Source of the DNA: Cephalotrichum gorgonifer
Taxonomy: Eukaryota > Ascomycota > Sordariomycetes > Microascales > Microascaceae
Direction of reading: 5' to 3'
Assembly: GCA_900312665.1 (NCBI GenBank)
Contig: ONZQ02000017.1
Span: 657,598 to 721,597, forward strand
DNA length: 64,000 nucleotides
Position 1 is the stretch's first letter; each line of letters starts with the position of its first letter. The position numbers and the translations under genes were made by a program. Positions 53,565 to 64,000 of this stretch are shown here, piece after piece. The notes beneath the pieces were generated by a model, which saw only the letters and a program-made list of their open reading frames with translations, did no database searches and had not been told where the DNA came from.

Positions 53565-56253
53565 CTACCATGGATTCCCGATATTCGTCCCAATCGTCGG
53601 GTAGCCCAGTGAAGATAGGCCCCCCTGTTCCTGAGACATGCTGTCGGCAAACATGTCCCAGTCCATCGGACCCATGTCCAGGACCCCGCCAAACGCGATA
53701 TCTCCCGTGCCGAGTCCATCCAGTGTCGGGGCCCCGGCCCCCGACGTCGTCGGAAGCCACTTATTCACCCCCCTATCCTGGCCCATTCCGCCGGCCGCAG
53801 GACTTTGCGCCTTCATGCTCGAGGGAGTCGCCGAGTCTGGTATGCGGCCCCCAGGGAACGTCTTCGTCAGCTCCTGCACGCAGACCGGCACCGTCACAGG
53901 CAACCCCTGCTCAGCCAGCGCCTTCGCCCGTCCCTTCCACGCCCTGATGACGAATGCCCGCAGCGTGACGTGCTGCCGCTGAGTCATGTCGTAGATCTCC
54001 TGGTGGTACCGGTAGACGATATCAATCCCCGTCCAAGCCCGGTCCGCGAGTGACCCTGTGGGGCGGTGCATGAGCTGGCCGACCAACGCCGTGAACAGGT
54101 CGACCTGGAAGTGCAGCTTGTGGTGCCACATGAACCCGTTACTCTCGAGGAGGTCGAATAGCTCGCCGCTGCTCGCCAGGCTGCTTATCCCCATCCGGAA
54201 TAGGTTGTCCCGGACGGTGAATACTTCCACGCCGTACTCGGGCCGCTCCGTATACGGCACTAGCGTGTCGCGCATCTTCTCCATCAATATCCCCGGCAGC
54301 GCCCACGCCACGGTATGCGCCGGCCCCGCATTAGGATCGATATACTTATCCCGGAGTTCCATCAGTTCCTCCTCAAATGCGTCAACAACCTTGTTATACT
54401 TCCCAGCGGGCGACGGAACTGCCAGGATCTCATCGGCCATACCTCCGACTTTAGACTGGTGAGCAGCCATGTCGTGTCCGATAATTGCCGCTTCGAAGCC
54501 CGGATTGTCTCGGTGCCACTTTATGATAAACGCCCAGATCGTGCACATGAGGAGGCTGAACCCCATCTCCGTCGGGCCCTCGCGGTCCTGTATGGGCTCC
54601 GTCTGACCGGGAAATAGTTCGGCGTCGTTTAGGTTTCGTGGCATCTTGGTCGTCCAGTGGAGCGATATGACCGAGTAGCTCAGCCCAGACATGAGGGCCA
54701 GCGCCGAGTCGTGCATGACTAGATTCCACCACAACCGCCTGCGCATTTCCGTCTCAAAGGGTGCCAGGTTTAAACTTTCGCCGTCCCGGTGAAGCCCCAT
54801 CTTCTGTGCAATGCGGACGCAGACCCCGCTGAGGATCCACGCCGCATGTTTATCTCGGCGACCCTGTAGAGATACCTGTCATTGTTCGGAAGCATCAGTA
54901 TTGGCTCGTGTCTCAGTCCCGGCGAGGAAAGAACCTGGGAGGTCAAGGCAACCCTGGGGATAGGAGAAGAAGAAAGAAAAGGGGGTGGGGTGTTCACGAA
55001 CAAGATAGAGCACCAGAGCTTGCAGGATGCATAAATCATACGTCGACATGAAGTGGGCTTCCATCAAGGCCGCCCGCACACCCGCAGAAAACTTCTTCAG
55101 CGCAGATTCGCGTGACATCCCCAGCATCTGCCGGCACTCAGAGTCGTTTAGCGAGAAGACGCCCATGTTGAAGATGGCAAACAGGAGCGGTTTGTAGTTC
55201 GGGGGAACATTCCACGTGCCACTAGCGGCCTCCACTATGTGCGGCTGTACTGATGGCGCATGTATTACCTTGACCAAGGGGTTGACCCTCTCGAGGAATA
55301 TCTGCCAGAGGCGGAAGGCGTGCACCGGTTCGGGGTAGGTATCACAGATACTTAGGCTGGCATAGTCGCCTAGTAGGAGGTCGCTCGCATCGTCTTCGGG
55401 GGTCACGGCCTCGGACGCAACAGTGCTGTGGTCTTCGAACTCGTCACTGTCGATAATCTTGCGCATTTCCGCGAGCTGTGAGATGGGGTAAGCGACGTCC
55501 AAGTTAGCGTTTACTCCGCCTAGTTGGTGATGCCGGTGCCATCAAGGGGGTATAGTAGGGTTTGCAAGGTCGGGATCATCATACCTCGTCATGAATAGAA
55601 GTCCACACAACGCTGTCCACATATCGAGTGCTGCCATCTTCGACGACGACCTTTCCCGCTGGCGGCCAAGCTGACGGCTCGGCGAAGGCAGTGTTGCCTA
55701 TAAACGCAGGGTCGGACGGATTGGTGAGGTTACCGCCGGGAGTTTCGCCCGACGCCGCGGAGGCGTAGCTTTTAAGTAATTCCTCGCACCGGGCGAGTCG
55801 TTCTTGCAGGTCTTGGTTTGGGCGGCGACGCTTGCGAGCGGGAGCAGGCGTACTGGGGGTGCACCTTACGTTGCCCTATAGGGGTTCGGTTAGAAGAGTC
55901 GCGAGTGTGTGCTTGCTTACTACCTTGCTTGGGTGGGGGCGATTGTGTGATCCCAGAAGTGAGTGTCGGTGGGGGTGGACGGGAGCTGAGAAGCGGGTCT
56001 CTATCGCAGATCCGAATACGAGTACGAATACAAGACTGGGCGGGGCGGGCCAGGGCATCGGTGCCGAACGCAACGAAAGAGGGTTTACACGTACCTTGAC
56101 GCAGTTTGAGCAGGGGGTATTCCTGTCGCACTTGATTTTCCTGTGTTGGCAGAGAACGCACGCGAGAACCCTTTGCGCCTTCGTGGACGCAGGTGTCGCC
56201 GCCGAGGCGGGGGTTGCGCCCGAGTCGGGGGTGAAACCGCCAGAGGCACTCAT
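53565..56253 (-). CDS. Zn2Cys6 fungal transcription factor, 740 aa
   Basis: Four exons (56095-56253, 55585-55875, 55002-55475, 53565-54863), all joined in phase 0, give 740 residues; introns are 219, 109 and 138 bp. The binuclear zinc cluster is split by intron 1: Cys32, 35, 42, 48 and 51 in exon 1 (CVLCQHRKIKCD...PCSNCVK) and Cys58 in exon 2 (GNVRC). It is followed by a basic linker (APARKRRRPNQDLQERLARC). The middle carries the fungal-specific regulator domain, with signatures FRLWQIFLERVNPLVKVIHA, QALVLYL and MGLHRDGESLNLAPFETEMR-RRLWW. The 3' junction of intron 3 is the least certain. The C-terminal ~100 residues are G, S, P and M-rich, as in activation regions. A nuclear regulator of unknown targets. 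Confidence 0.9.
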
Positions 56254-58217
56254 TCTCTAGGGCTGCCTGGCATGTACCGAGATGGTCGTGAACAGTACCG
56301 GAGGTTGAGCGCGGCCGACACCGCGCAATGGCTGGCTGAAACCAGGGTTTTGACTCCCGCACGATGACCGGCGTCGTGAGGAGTAAGAGGCGGGGCGCAA
56401 GAGATTCAACCGTCGACTCGGATGCCACGGGAATTCCAAGGCGCGTAGCTTTTGGCCAGAAAACCTGCAGGGAAGGAAGCTTGGTGTTTATAGAATGGAA
56501 TAGTAAGAGATATTGATCGGGAAAGACCTGGAGCGTTTGGAACTAAGCCTGTGCAAGTGGCCTCGGCCGTGAATATATGTATGATGGCGGGGTTAAGGAC
56601 GACCAGGTCTTGGTGAAATGGACGGAATCTTATATCTTAGATGAAAGGGTAGGTAGCTGATTAAGAAAGGAGAAGAATAAAGAGGGATTATCTCAGAGAG
56701 CCACGAGGCTTAATGTCGGAGAACTGTTGCCCCTAGAGGTCAAGATGCGAGCGTGGGAGAGAAGTGGCGACGATGGGAAAATATGCGGTGCAAGGCCAAG
56801 GACCGTGACACGTTAAGTTGACGTCGGGGCGGCTGAATCAAGTATTCATGGGGGTTTGTGGGATAGTAGGTGGACAGCTGCTTGCAGCTGACAAAGGTGG
56901 CCAATCAGAGGCAGTTCTATCCGAGTATCGGTCCGGCTGCAAAGCTAACTATTGCTGTGCCGCGCCACTGGTATGATGGAACTAACCAAGGAAGATAAGC
57001 TCGGGACGGACTGGGTCTAAAGGAGTGGGCGGGCGAGCAATACTTGTACGAGTAAGGTTTTGTGTCAATACCTCACACAGTTCATTCTGTGAACATGGGG
57101 AGTACCCATTCACGTAAAGTACAACCTGGCAACAATACTCATTGCCCTAGGCACCAACCTTACTCGCCTTGAGGGATAACTACCGAGTACTTGTACAAGT
57201 ATGTGGCTTCAGTGGCTGCTGACTAGATCGCCCCCATTGGACCTGACTCGCATGTGCCGCTGGGCGGAATTCCGACCAACCCGGAGACATTACATACGCG
57301 TCCCCCCAGCTGGCAGCTGGCCGGCCAGCAATCATTAATTCGGCTGCCTAGTCGTCTGTTGTCAATATTATTGGGGGGCTATGCCATTAATCTCGGATCA
57401 TGATGTCTCCGGGAGCTCGGAGGGATCGGCCTCCTCTGAACTTGGAATAAACAAGAAGAGCCATCCATGTAGGTATTTTTTTATGGGTGGTGGGGGCCAA
57501 GGGCCGGCATGGAGCCAACGCCAAGCATCTGCTGCGGACGACCGGAGACATATCCAAAGTTCCGCTCGCTGACACTTGGACTCAAAAAGCCCCTTTTCAC
57601 ATGTGTGTGAATAGTTGAATAGCGCCTACCCTTTGAGTTGCACGTGCTCGTACTCGTACTCGTGTTCGTACTCAAGTTCCGAGTACGATGTACAACCTAT
57701 GAGGAGTACAGACATTAAAGCCCGCTCCCCCCATGGGAAATCCCCGGCAGTTCAGGTCCACATTCTCCATCTGTACTAACACTTTAAATGAATTAGCGCG
57801 ACTCTATGTTTATTGTCGATGCCAATGGCTGCGAATTGGGACTGCTGGTCATGTCGTCTTTGACGATCCTTAGTAATAGTGGGGCTGATGTGTCAGCATT
57901 GCCGGTTCCAGAGCCCATGGCTACACTTGTAATTGAAAGCCTGAGACTGGACGGGGTGATCCTCGGCTAAGCGAGCTTCCCCACGTTTGCGACAACGGAG
58001 CAGAGACCCTTGCACCATGCATCATTTTTTTTCCTGGAGAAGTACTTCGAGGAATGACGATCGTGAGTCGCAGCTCAATCACACCCCCGCATACTCTCTT
58101 TGGCTTGCGAACCGTTCTCGAGCTCGGTCCCAGGAATAGGACTCCTATCCCCATAAAAGAGGAGACTCGGTTACTTTTAGGGCCATTCAATTCAACGTCT
58201 CCAGATCTCTTGCCAAG
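56254..58217. other. shared upstream region of divergent TF and homoaconitase genes
   Basis: Two ~2 kb-apart divergent genes share this spacer. It contains a palindrome TACTTGTACAAGTA near 57190, clustered CGTACTCG repeats near 57645-57670 (cgtactcgtactcg, gttcgtactc) and GAGTACTTG-type motifs. No ORF with coding character is seen. The density of GTAC/GAGTAC words may reflect regulatory sites. Confidence 0.4.
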
Positions 58218-60624
58218 ATGATACCTCGCGTCGGTGTAAGTGAGACCATCTTTGCTGTGGACGAGGTGTATGCGTGTGCTAATTCTCTCCCAGAGGCGGC
58301 TCGCAGCCGTCTACGCTCCTCAATGTGGCCGACTCCGTCTCGCTCTCCCCACCTCTAGGGTCGCTCCTCACCTCCAACCCCGCGCCCGGTTGTTCTCACA
58401 CACTGCTCGAGGCGCGTATGCCACTGCTAGCCAACAAGATGCCTTCGCGGCCCAGCTCGACTCCACTGGACCGTCGTCCAATGCCGTGCCCACGTCCCCA
58501 CAGACTCTGGTCGAGAAGATCGTTCAACGATACTCTGTGGGCCTTGCGCCGGGGAAGAAGGTCAAGGCTGGCGACTACGTGACCCTAGCCCCCCACCACT
58601 GCATGACCCACGACAACTCGTGGCCCGTGGCTCTCAAGTTCATGTCCATCGGCGCGTCCAAGATCCACGACAACCGCCAAGTCGTCATGACTCTGGACCA
58701 CGATGTGCAGAACAAGTCCGAGTCGAACCTCAAGAAGTACCGCCAGATCGAGGAGTTCGCCAAGACCCACGGCGTCGACTTTTACCCCGCCGGCCGCGGA
58801 ATCGGACATCAGATTATGGTTGAGGAGGGCTACGCCTGGCCGGGTACCGTTACCGTTGCTTCCGACTCGCACTCGAACCACTACGGCGGAGTGGGATGTC
58901 TCGGAACGCCCATGGTCAGGACCGATGCCGCGAGTATCTGGGCCACCGGCCGTACATGGTGGCAGGTCCCCCCAATTGCCAAGGTGACCTTTACCGGAAT
59001 TCTCCCGCCGGGTGTGGTTGGAAAGGATGTTATCGTTGCCCTCTGCGGTCTGTTCAACAACGACGACGTCCTCAACCACGCCATTGAGTTCACGGGTTCC
59101 GAGCAGACGATGAGTAGCATTCCCGTGGACGACAGGCTGACGATCGCGAACATGACGACTGAGTGGGGCGCTCTTGCTGGCCTCTTCCCCATCGATTCGG
59201 TCCTCAGGTCGTGGCTCACTGCTAAGGCGACTCTCTCGGCCATGGAGGGTTCCGCCGGCCCCGCCGAGCCCCGTTTCACCCACGAGAAGATCGATGACCT
59301 CTTCAAGAACCAGCTCAGGGCGGACCCCGGTGCGACGTACGCCAAGTCTCTCTACCTGAACCTCTCCACCCTTTCCCCCTTCGTGTCCGGTCCCAACTCC
59401 GTCAAGGTCGCCACTCCCATACGCGACCTCGAGAAGAAGGATATCAAGCTCAACAAGGCGTACCTCGTCTCGTGCACCAACTCCCGCGCGTCCGACATCG
59501 CCGCCGCCGCCCGCGTCTTCAGGGAAGCCCAGGTTGACGGCGTGACGCCCAAGATTGCCCCCGGCGTCAAGTTTTACATCGCTGCCGCCTCGACCCTCGA
59601 GCAAGAGGCCGCCGAGGAGGCCGGAGATTGGCAAGTCCTACTCGATGCCGGCGCGGAGGCCCTACCCTCTGGCTGTGGCCCCTGCATTGGTCTGGGAACG
59701 GGTCTCCTCGAGCCCGGTGAGGTCGGCATTAGCGCGAGCAACCGCAACTTCAAGGGCCGCATGGGATCGACCGACGCGAAGGCGTACCTTGCCAGCCCCG
59801 AGGTCGTAGCTTCTAGCGCTCTGCAGGGCAAGATTGCCGGGCCCGGATTCTACCAGAAGCCCGAGGGTGTGGAGAAGGTCATCATCGGCGAAGGGGAGGG
59901 GAACCACGAGGCCGACAAGGCCGCCAGCATCGAGGACGCTCTAGACAAGATCATCGCCGAGGCTGAGAGCCTCATCGCCGCTCAGTCGGCTGCCGAAGAG
60001 TCTTCTGCTTCCCCTGCCGCGGAGGAGGAAGAGGCGCTCACGGACATCCTCCCCGGCTTCCCCGAGAGGATCGAGGGCGAGATCGTCTTCTGCGACGGCG
60101 ACAACATCAACACTGACGGCATCTACCCGGGCAAGTACACCTACCAGGACAACATCTCCGTCGACAAGATGGCCGAGGTGTGCATGGAGAACTACGACAC
60201 GCAGTTCCGCACCACGGCCCGGGAGGGCGACATCCTCGTCGCCGGCTTCAACTTCGGCTGCGGGAGCTCCCGCGAGCAGGCCGCGACGGCCATCCTCGCG
60301 AAGAAGATCCCCCTCGTGGTGGCGGGCAGCTTCGGTAACATCTTCAGCCGGAACAGCATCAACAACGCGCTCATGGGCGTGGAGGTACCCCGACTCATCC
60401 AGAGGCTGAGGGAGACGTTCAAGGATGAGGGTGACAACAAGACCCTCACCAGGCGGACGGGGTGGAAGCTCTTGTGGGATGTGAGGAGGAGCAAGGTCAC
60501 GGTTACGGAGGGCGAGGGTGGCAAGTCGTGGAGCCAGAAGGTCGGGGAGCTGCCGCCCAATGTGCAGGAGATCATTGCCAGGGGAGGGCTGGAGAAGTGG
60601 GTGAAGGGGGAGATCTCGAAGTGA
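58218..60624 (+). CDS. LYS4: homoaconitase, mitochondrial (LYS4 type), 782 aa
   Basis: Exon 1 (58218-58235, MIPRVG) is joined by a 58 bp intron (58236-58293; GTAAGT, GCTAAT branch, CAG) to a single long exon. The protein converts homocitrate to homoisocitrate in lysine synthesis via alpha-aminoadipate, a fungal pathway. The arginine-rich N-terminus (RRLAAVY...RARLFSHTAR) is a mitochondrial presequence. The [4Fe-4S] ligands are visible as Cys400 (SCTNSRASD), Cys467 and Cys470 (SGCGPCIGLGTG). The C-terminal swivel domain has FNFGCGSSREQAATAI. A glutamate/alanine-rich linker (~residues 565-600) joins the parts. Length matches fungal homoaconitases rather than mitochondrial aconitase. A long antisense frame at 58585-59634 is a shadow. 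Confidence 0.96.
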
Positions 60625-60766
60625 GCGAAGATATCGAGTGATGGCGGGATTTAGATATTTGTACTGCATGTGGGTTCTAGGGCGTTTTCCATCTTCTGTG
60701 TACTAGAAAATAGACACATCTTATATCACGGGTCAAAGCGAGCTTAGATCCAAATGAATTTCAAGT
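60625..60766. terminator. 3' intergenic of convergent LYS4 and MOD5 genes
   Basis: 142 bp between two convergent stop codons; both 3' UTRs must end or overlap here. It is AT-rich around 60700-60725 (tagaaaatagacac). No hairpin is evident. Confidence 0.35.
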
Positions 60767-62310
60767 CTAATCCATTAAGCTCAGATCAGGGATACTGCTT
60801 CTACTCGACTTTTTAGTCACGTCAGTCTCCCCTGCCGGAGACTCGGTCTCGTCCCCGGGTCCCGGGACCGGGACCAGCGCCAACTTTTTCTGTTTTTTAA
60901 GATTCCTCCTATGCCGGTAGCTTGTCAAGTGCTCTTTCCACCTCGACTCAAACAGGACAGTAATCCCACAGATCTCGCACACCTTTCTGCACGGCACCTC
61001 CTCCTCAGCCTCGGTAACCCGTAGCACTTCCGCCGCCGCCTCCGAGAGCGTCTCCGGGGCGGGGAGTTCCGCGCCTTTGAGGAAGGTGGCAGTCACTTCG
61101 GCAGCCGGATCAGCAACAGTACGAGACCAGTCTGAGACGTTGGTGCCGTCGAGGAGGAACAGGTGTTTGGACGCATCGGGGTGCTCCTCCGCCAATACTG
61201 GGAGGACCTTGCGCTTTATCCAGCGGGATTGGTATTTTGCGTAGTGTCGCGTTGCGGTCTTGACGTTCTCTACGGCGGCGGCCTTTAGGTCCGCGAGAGG
61301 CGTGTCGGGCTGCGGGGAGGGGGTAGACTCGTCGGCGGCCTCAAGGTATCTCTGGAATTCCTTGAAGCCGATAGACTGCCAGATGCCGCGCGTCAAGTCG
61401 ACATCAGCCCCGGACGCGCGCTGGGCCTTGAGGTACTTGTAGAGGTCCTGTACCTCATCCATGAGGCCCGCTTCCAGCATCTTGTCCACGCGAGCATCGA
61501 GACGGGCCTTGAGGACTTCCGAATCGGAGTAGACCCAGAACACGAGGGTCTCCCACGGGCCACTACCTTTCCCGGTCACGTCCGCGGGTTCTTCGGGGGC
61601 GCCGCCCGTAGGAGAACCCTTCTGCCGCTGCTGGGCATATATGTCAGACGCGCGCTGCCCGGTCCGGAGGTAAATCTCCAGCGACCTCCGGATCTTCCTC
61701 GTATCGTTCGGGTGCCACCGTTCCGCCATGACGGGATCAACCTCTCTTAGCTTTTCTAGCATGACCTCCGCGGACTCCTCTAATATGGGAAACTCAACGC
61801 TCGGATCCTCCGCCTTGCCGACGAGCCTATCCTCGAAGAGTAGGGCGTTGACGTAGTAGTGCGTGCCGCCCACGACGATGGGGAGCTTGCCTCTGCCGCG
61901 GATCTCGTCTATCAGCGACCCAGCCTCGCGCTTGAAGTCCTCGACGACCCAGGTCTCCTTGTGCAGGGGGATGTGGCTTAAGAGGTGGTGGGGGATGTCC
62001 CGGCGCTCGGAGACGGGCATCTTGTTGGTTATGATGGGGAGGCCGTGGTACATCTGCATGGCGTCGGCGTTGATGACCTCGCCATGGAATCGGGTGGCGA
62101 GCTCTACGGCGAGCTGGAGGAAACCCCTTCGTTAGCCGGATCCAATCCGAGAGCTTGCCAGAGGGCAGGTAGGGATGGATATCTTACATCAGACTTTCCC
62201 GTGCCAGTAGAGCCCAGGACCACCACCAACGGCCGGCTTGGCGGGGAGAGTTTCGGGGTTGTCATGGTGGCATTGCGGATATGAGCATTCATACGGAATA
62301 CTCGATTCAT
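60767..62310 (-). CDS. MOD5: tRNA dimethylallyl(isopentenyl)transferase, 489 aa
   Basis: Exon 1 (62188-62310) and exon 2 (60767-62113) are joined in phase 0 across a 74 bp intron (GTAAGA, GGCTAAC branch, CCAG). The enzyme adds an isopentenyl group from DMAPP to A37 of tRNAs that read UNN codons. The P-loop GSTGTGKS is at residues 33-40. NADAMQMYHGLPIITNKM, VVGGTHYYVNALLF and the RKIRRSLEIYLRTGQRAS segment are family signatures. A matrin-type C2H2 finger (CEICGITVLF...HLTSYRHRR, about 419-444) is typical of the eukaryotic enzyme. In-frame ATGs at 62310, 62292 and 62265 give N-termini with or without a basic leader (MNRVFRMNAHIRNAT). That resembles the dual mitochondrial/cytosolic start use of yeast Mod5. 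Confidence 0.94.
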
Positions 62311-62860
62311 CCCACTCAGGGGTTCGCGGGGGCCATAGCCGGAGGGCGCGACCAACCTTGAAAACGACGTCAGGCTATGCGGAAGTGGTTCTTCACACTA
62401 AGCCTTTGTCCGACCTCGGAAGTTCTCCAAAGTTTCTCCAAAGCTTCCATGGCAGAGCGCACAGACCCCGCTCTCAGAACCCCTTCTTCCCCACGCGACA
62501 CTATGGTACGTACCGATGACTAACCTCAGTTATCTCCATGTCGTAGGTGGCCATTTCAGTTATGATTAGTCACGTGTCTCCACATCCCCAATTTTGGACA
62601 CAGTGACACTTTCAATTTGATGCCAGATCTCCAGCCCTCCGTGTCGTGCCAGCGAGGCCAATCTATTTTTCCAACTCCGTCCGTTTACTTCCATCCCCCC
62701 CCTTTCTCCTCCTTCCCCAAAAGCGCGAGAACCTGCCGGGCATTGAGAGCTCGATTGCGTTCATTCCTTCTCTTCTTTCCTTCATTCTACCAACGGATGA
62801 ATTGATCCTTTTTGTTTATTTTCCTTTTCCCCCTGAAGTCTTACCCATAATTTGCCCATC
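62311..62860. promoter_or_regulatory. divergent promoter between MOD5 and SEC61 genes
   Basis: About 550 bp between the two start codons. A pyrimidine-rich tract at 62690-62790 (ccatcccccccctttctcc, ttccttctcttctttcc) lies 70-170 bp before the SEC61 ATG, as is common for strongly expressed fungal genes. Confidence 0.5.
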
Positions 62861-64000
62861 ATGAGCTCCTGTAAGTTGTTTCGCGCATCCACCCACTTCC
62901 AAGAGCTATCGTCGCGACCAATTCCATCCTGGCGCGTTGAAGAGGCATCTCCTCTGAAGCTCGCGAAGCTTTCCAGCTCGCGAGAATTACTTTCCAATGG
63001 CAGGAGTGGTGCCAGAGAGCTGACGATCGTTCCCCGTTCGATGCAGTACGATTCCTTGACCTGGTCAAGCCGTTTGTGCCGTTCCTCCCCGAGGTTCAGC
63101 AGCCGGAGACCAAGATCCCCTTCAACCAGAAGCTGATGTGGACGGCCCTGACGCTCCTCGTCTTCCTGGTGATGAGCCAGATGCCCCTGTACGGCATCGT
63201 GTCCTCGGACAACTCAGATCCGCTATACTGGCTGCGGATGGTCATCGCCAGTAACCGCGGTACGCTGATGGAGCTCGGTATCACGCCCATCATCTCGTCG
63301 GGCATGGTCTTCCAGCTCCTCGCCGGCACCCACATGATCGACGTCAACCTCGACCTCAAGTCCGACCGCGAGCTCTACCAGACGGCCCAGAAGCTCTTCG
63401 CCTTCATCCTGTCGGCCGGCACCGCCACCGTCTACGTCTTCAGCGGCCTCTACGGAACCCCGTCCGACCTCGGTGCCGGCATCGTGTTCCTCCTGATCCT
63501 CCAGCTCTTCGTCGCCGGCATGATTGTCATCCTCCTCGACGAGCTCCTCCAGAAGGGGTACGGAATGGGCAGCGGCATCTCGCTCTTCATCGCCACCAAC
63601 ATCTGCGAGTCCATCGTCTGGAAGGCGTTCTCGCCCACCACCATCAACACCGGCCGCGGTCCCGAGTTCGAGGGCGCCATCATCGCGCTCTTCCACCTCC
63701 TCATGACCTGGCCCAACAAGCAGCGGGCGCTCCAGGAGGCCTTCTACAGGCAGAACCTCCCCAACATCATGAACCTGCTCGCCACCCTCGTCGTGTTCGC
63801 CATGGTCATCTACCTCCAGGGCTTCCGCGTCGAGATCCCCGTCAAGTCGTCGCGCCAGCGTGGTGCCCGCGGCTCGTACCCCGTCCGCCTGTTCTACACC
63901 TCCAACATGCCCATCATGCTGCAGTCGGCCCTGTCCTCCAACGTCTTCCTGATCAGCCAGATGATGTACTCGCGCTTCTCTGAGAACCTCCTTGTCCGCC
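62861..64000 (+). CDS. SEC61: Sec61 alpha, ER protein-translocation channel, 5' part (runs off window)
   Basis: Exon 1 is only 10 nt (62861-62870, ATG AGC TCC T). A 176 bp intron (62871-63046, GTAAGT...ATGCAG) joins it to an exon that stays open to the end of the window. The product forms the SecY/Sec61 channel that moves nascent chains across or into the ER membrane. Recognisable segments are RFLDLVKPFVPFLPEVQQPE at the N-terminus, the plug/TM2 region (MSQMPLYGI...WLRMVIASNRGTLMELGITP), GMVFQLLAGTHMI, YGMGSGISLFIATNICESIV and the cytosolic loop QGFRVEIPVKSSRQRGARGS-YPVRLFYTSNMPIMLQSAL. About 320 of ~475 residues are present. The tiny first exon and open 3' end make it easy to miss. Confidence 0.95.

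Noticed and set aside
58240..58293. Longer N-terminus for homoaconitase starting inside the first intron
   Set aside because: The GTAAGT...CAG intron and the upstream ATG at 58218 give a better presequence; the 58240 codon is not the real start.
58585..59634. 349-codon antisense ORF within homoaconitase
   Set aside because: A shadow of GC-rich third positions in the sense gene, with low-complexity V/G/D/L composition and no domain.
1..64000. CRISPR arrays, bacterial operons, rRNA genes and canonical tRNA genes
   Set aside because: None seen; the window is a fungal nuclear sequence. No full cloverleaf with acceptor stem was found by eye.

Overview
The window is nuclear DNA of a filamentous ascomycete (Pezizomycotina, most likely a Sordariomycete). 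The genes are GC-rich, with 49-219 bp introns using GTRNGY donors, CTRAY-like branch points and YAG acceptors. Protein families are fungal: homoaconitase of the alpha-aminoadipate lysine pathway, a Zn2Cys6 regulator, a forkhead factor and a fungal ankyrin protein. AT-rich blocks are full of C-to-T and G-to-A changes that turn CA/TG into TA, the signature of repeat-induced point mutation (RIP).

Layout. 1-16 kb is a left gene-bearing flank: the 5' end of an RGS-domain gene, an ECL1-like relic, one copy of an AT-rich repeat (R1), a forkhead factor, a decayed membrane-protein gene, a secreted acidic repeat protein with an internal stop, small or broken ORFs, a tiny copia-type TRIM, and a short-chain dehydrogenase. 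16-26 kb is a 9,275 bp Ty3/gypsy chromovirus inserted into a second, inverted R1 copy. 26-38 kb is a gene graveyard: a truncated kinase-like gene, a SUMO-protease-like fragment, small spliced genes, an ankyrin-repeat gene containing an assembly gap, a truncated LINE, and RIP-decayed retroelement remains. 38-47 kb is a second chromovirus of the same family and orientation (9,293 bp), inserted next to an older chromovirus relic. 48-64 kb is the right flank with intact genes: a secreted GMC oxidoreductase, a small anchored protein, a Zn2Cys6 regulator, mitochondrial homoaconitase (LYS4 type), tRNA isopentenyltransferase (MOD5 type), and the 5' part of SEC61 alpha, which runs off the end.

No metabolic cluster is evident. 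Homoaconitase, the tRNA modifier and Sec61 alpha are independent housekeeping genes. The accessory part is shaped by transposon nesting, RIP and gene truncation.

The most interesting signals are: (1) a long, apparently spliced antisense gene in the 3' third of both chromoviruses, with a 49 bp intron at the same place in both; (2) a 403 bp copia-type TRIM with 87 bp identical terminal repeats, a primer site matching the anticodon arm of initiator tRNA-Met, a purine tract and a 5 bp target duplication; (3) three dispersed copies of a 50-57 bp hairpin/T-arm-like module, one followed directly by a T run.
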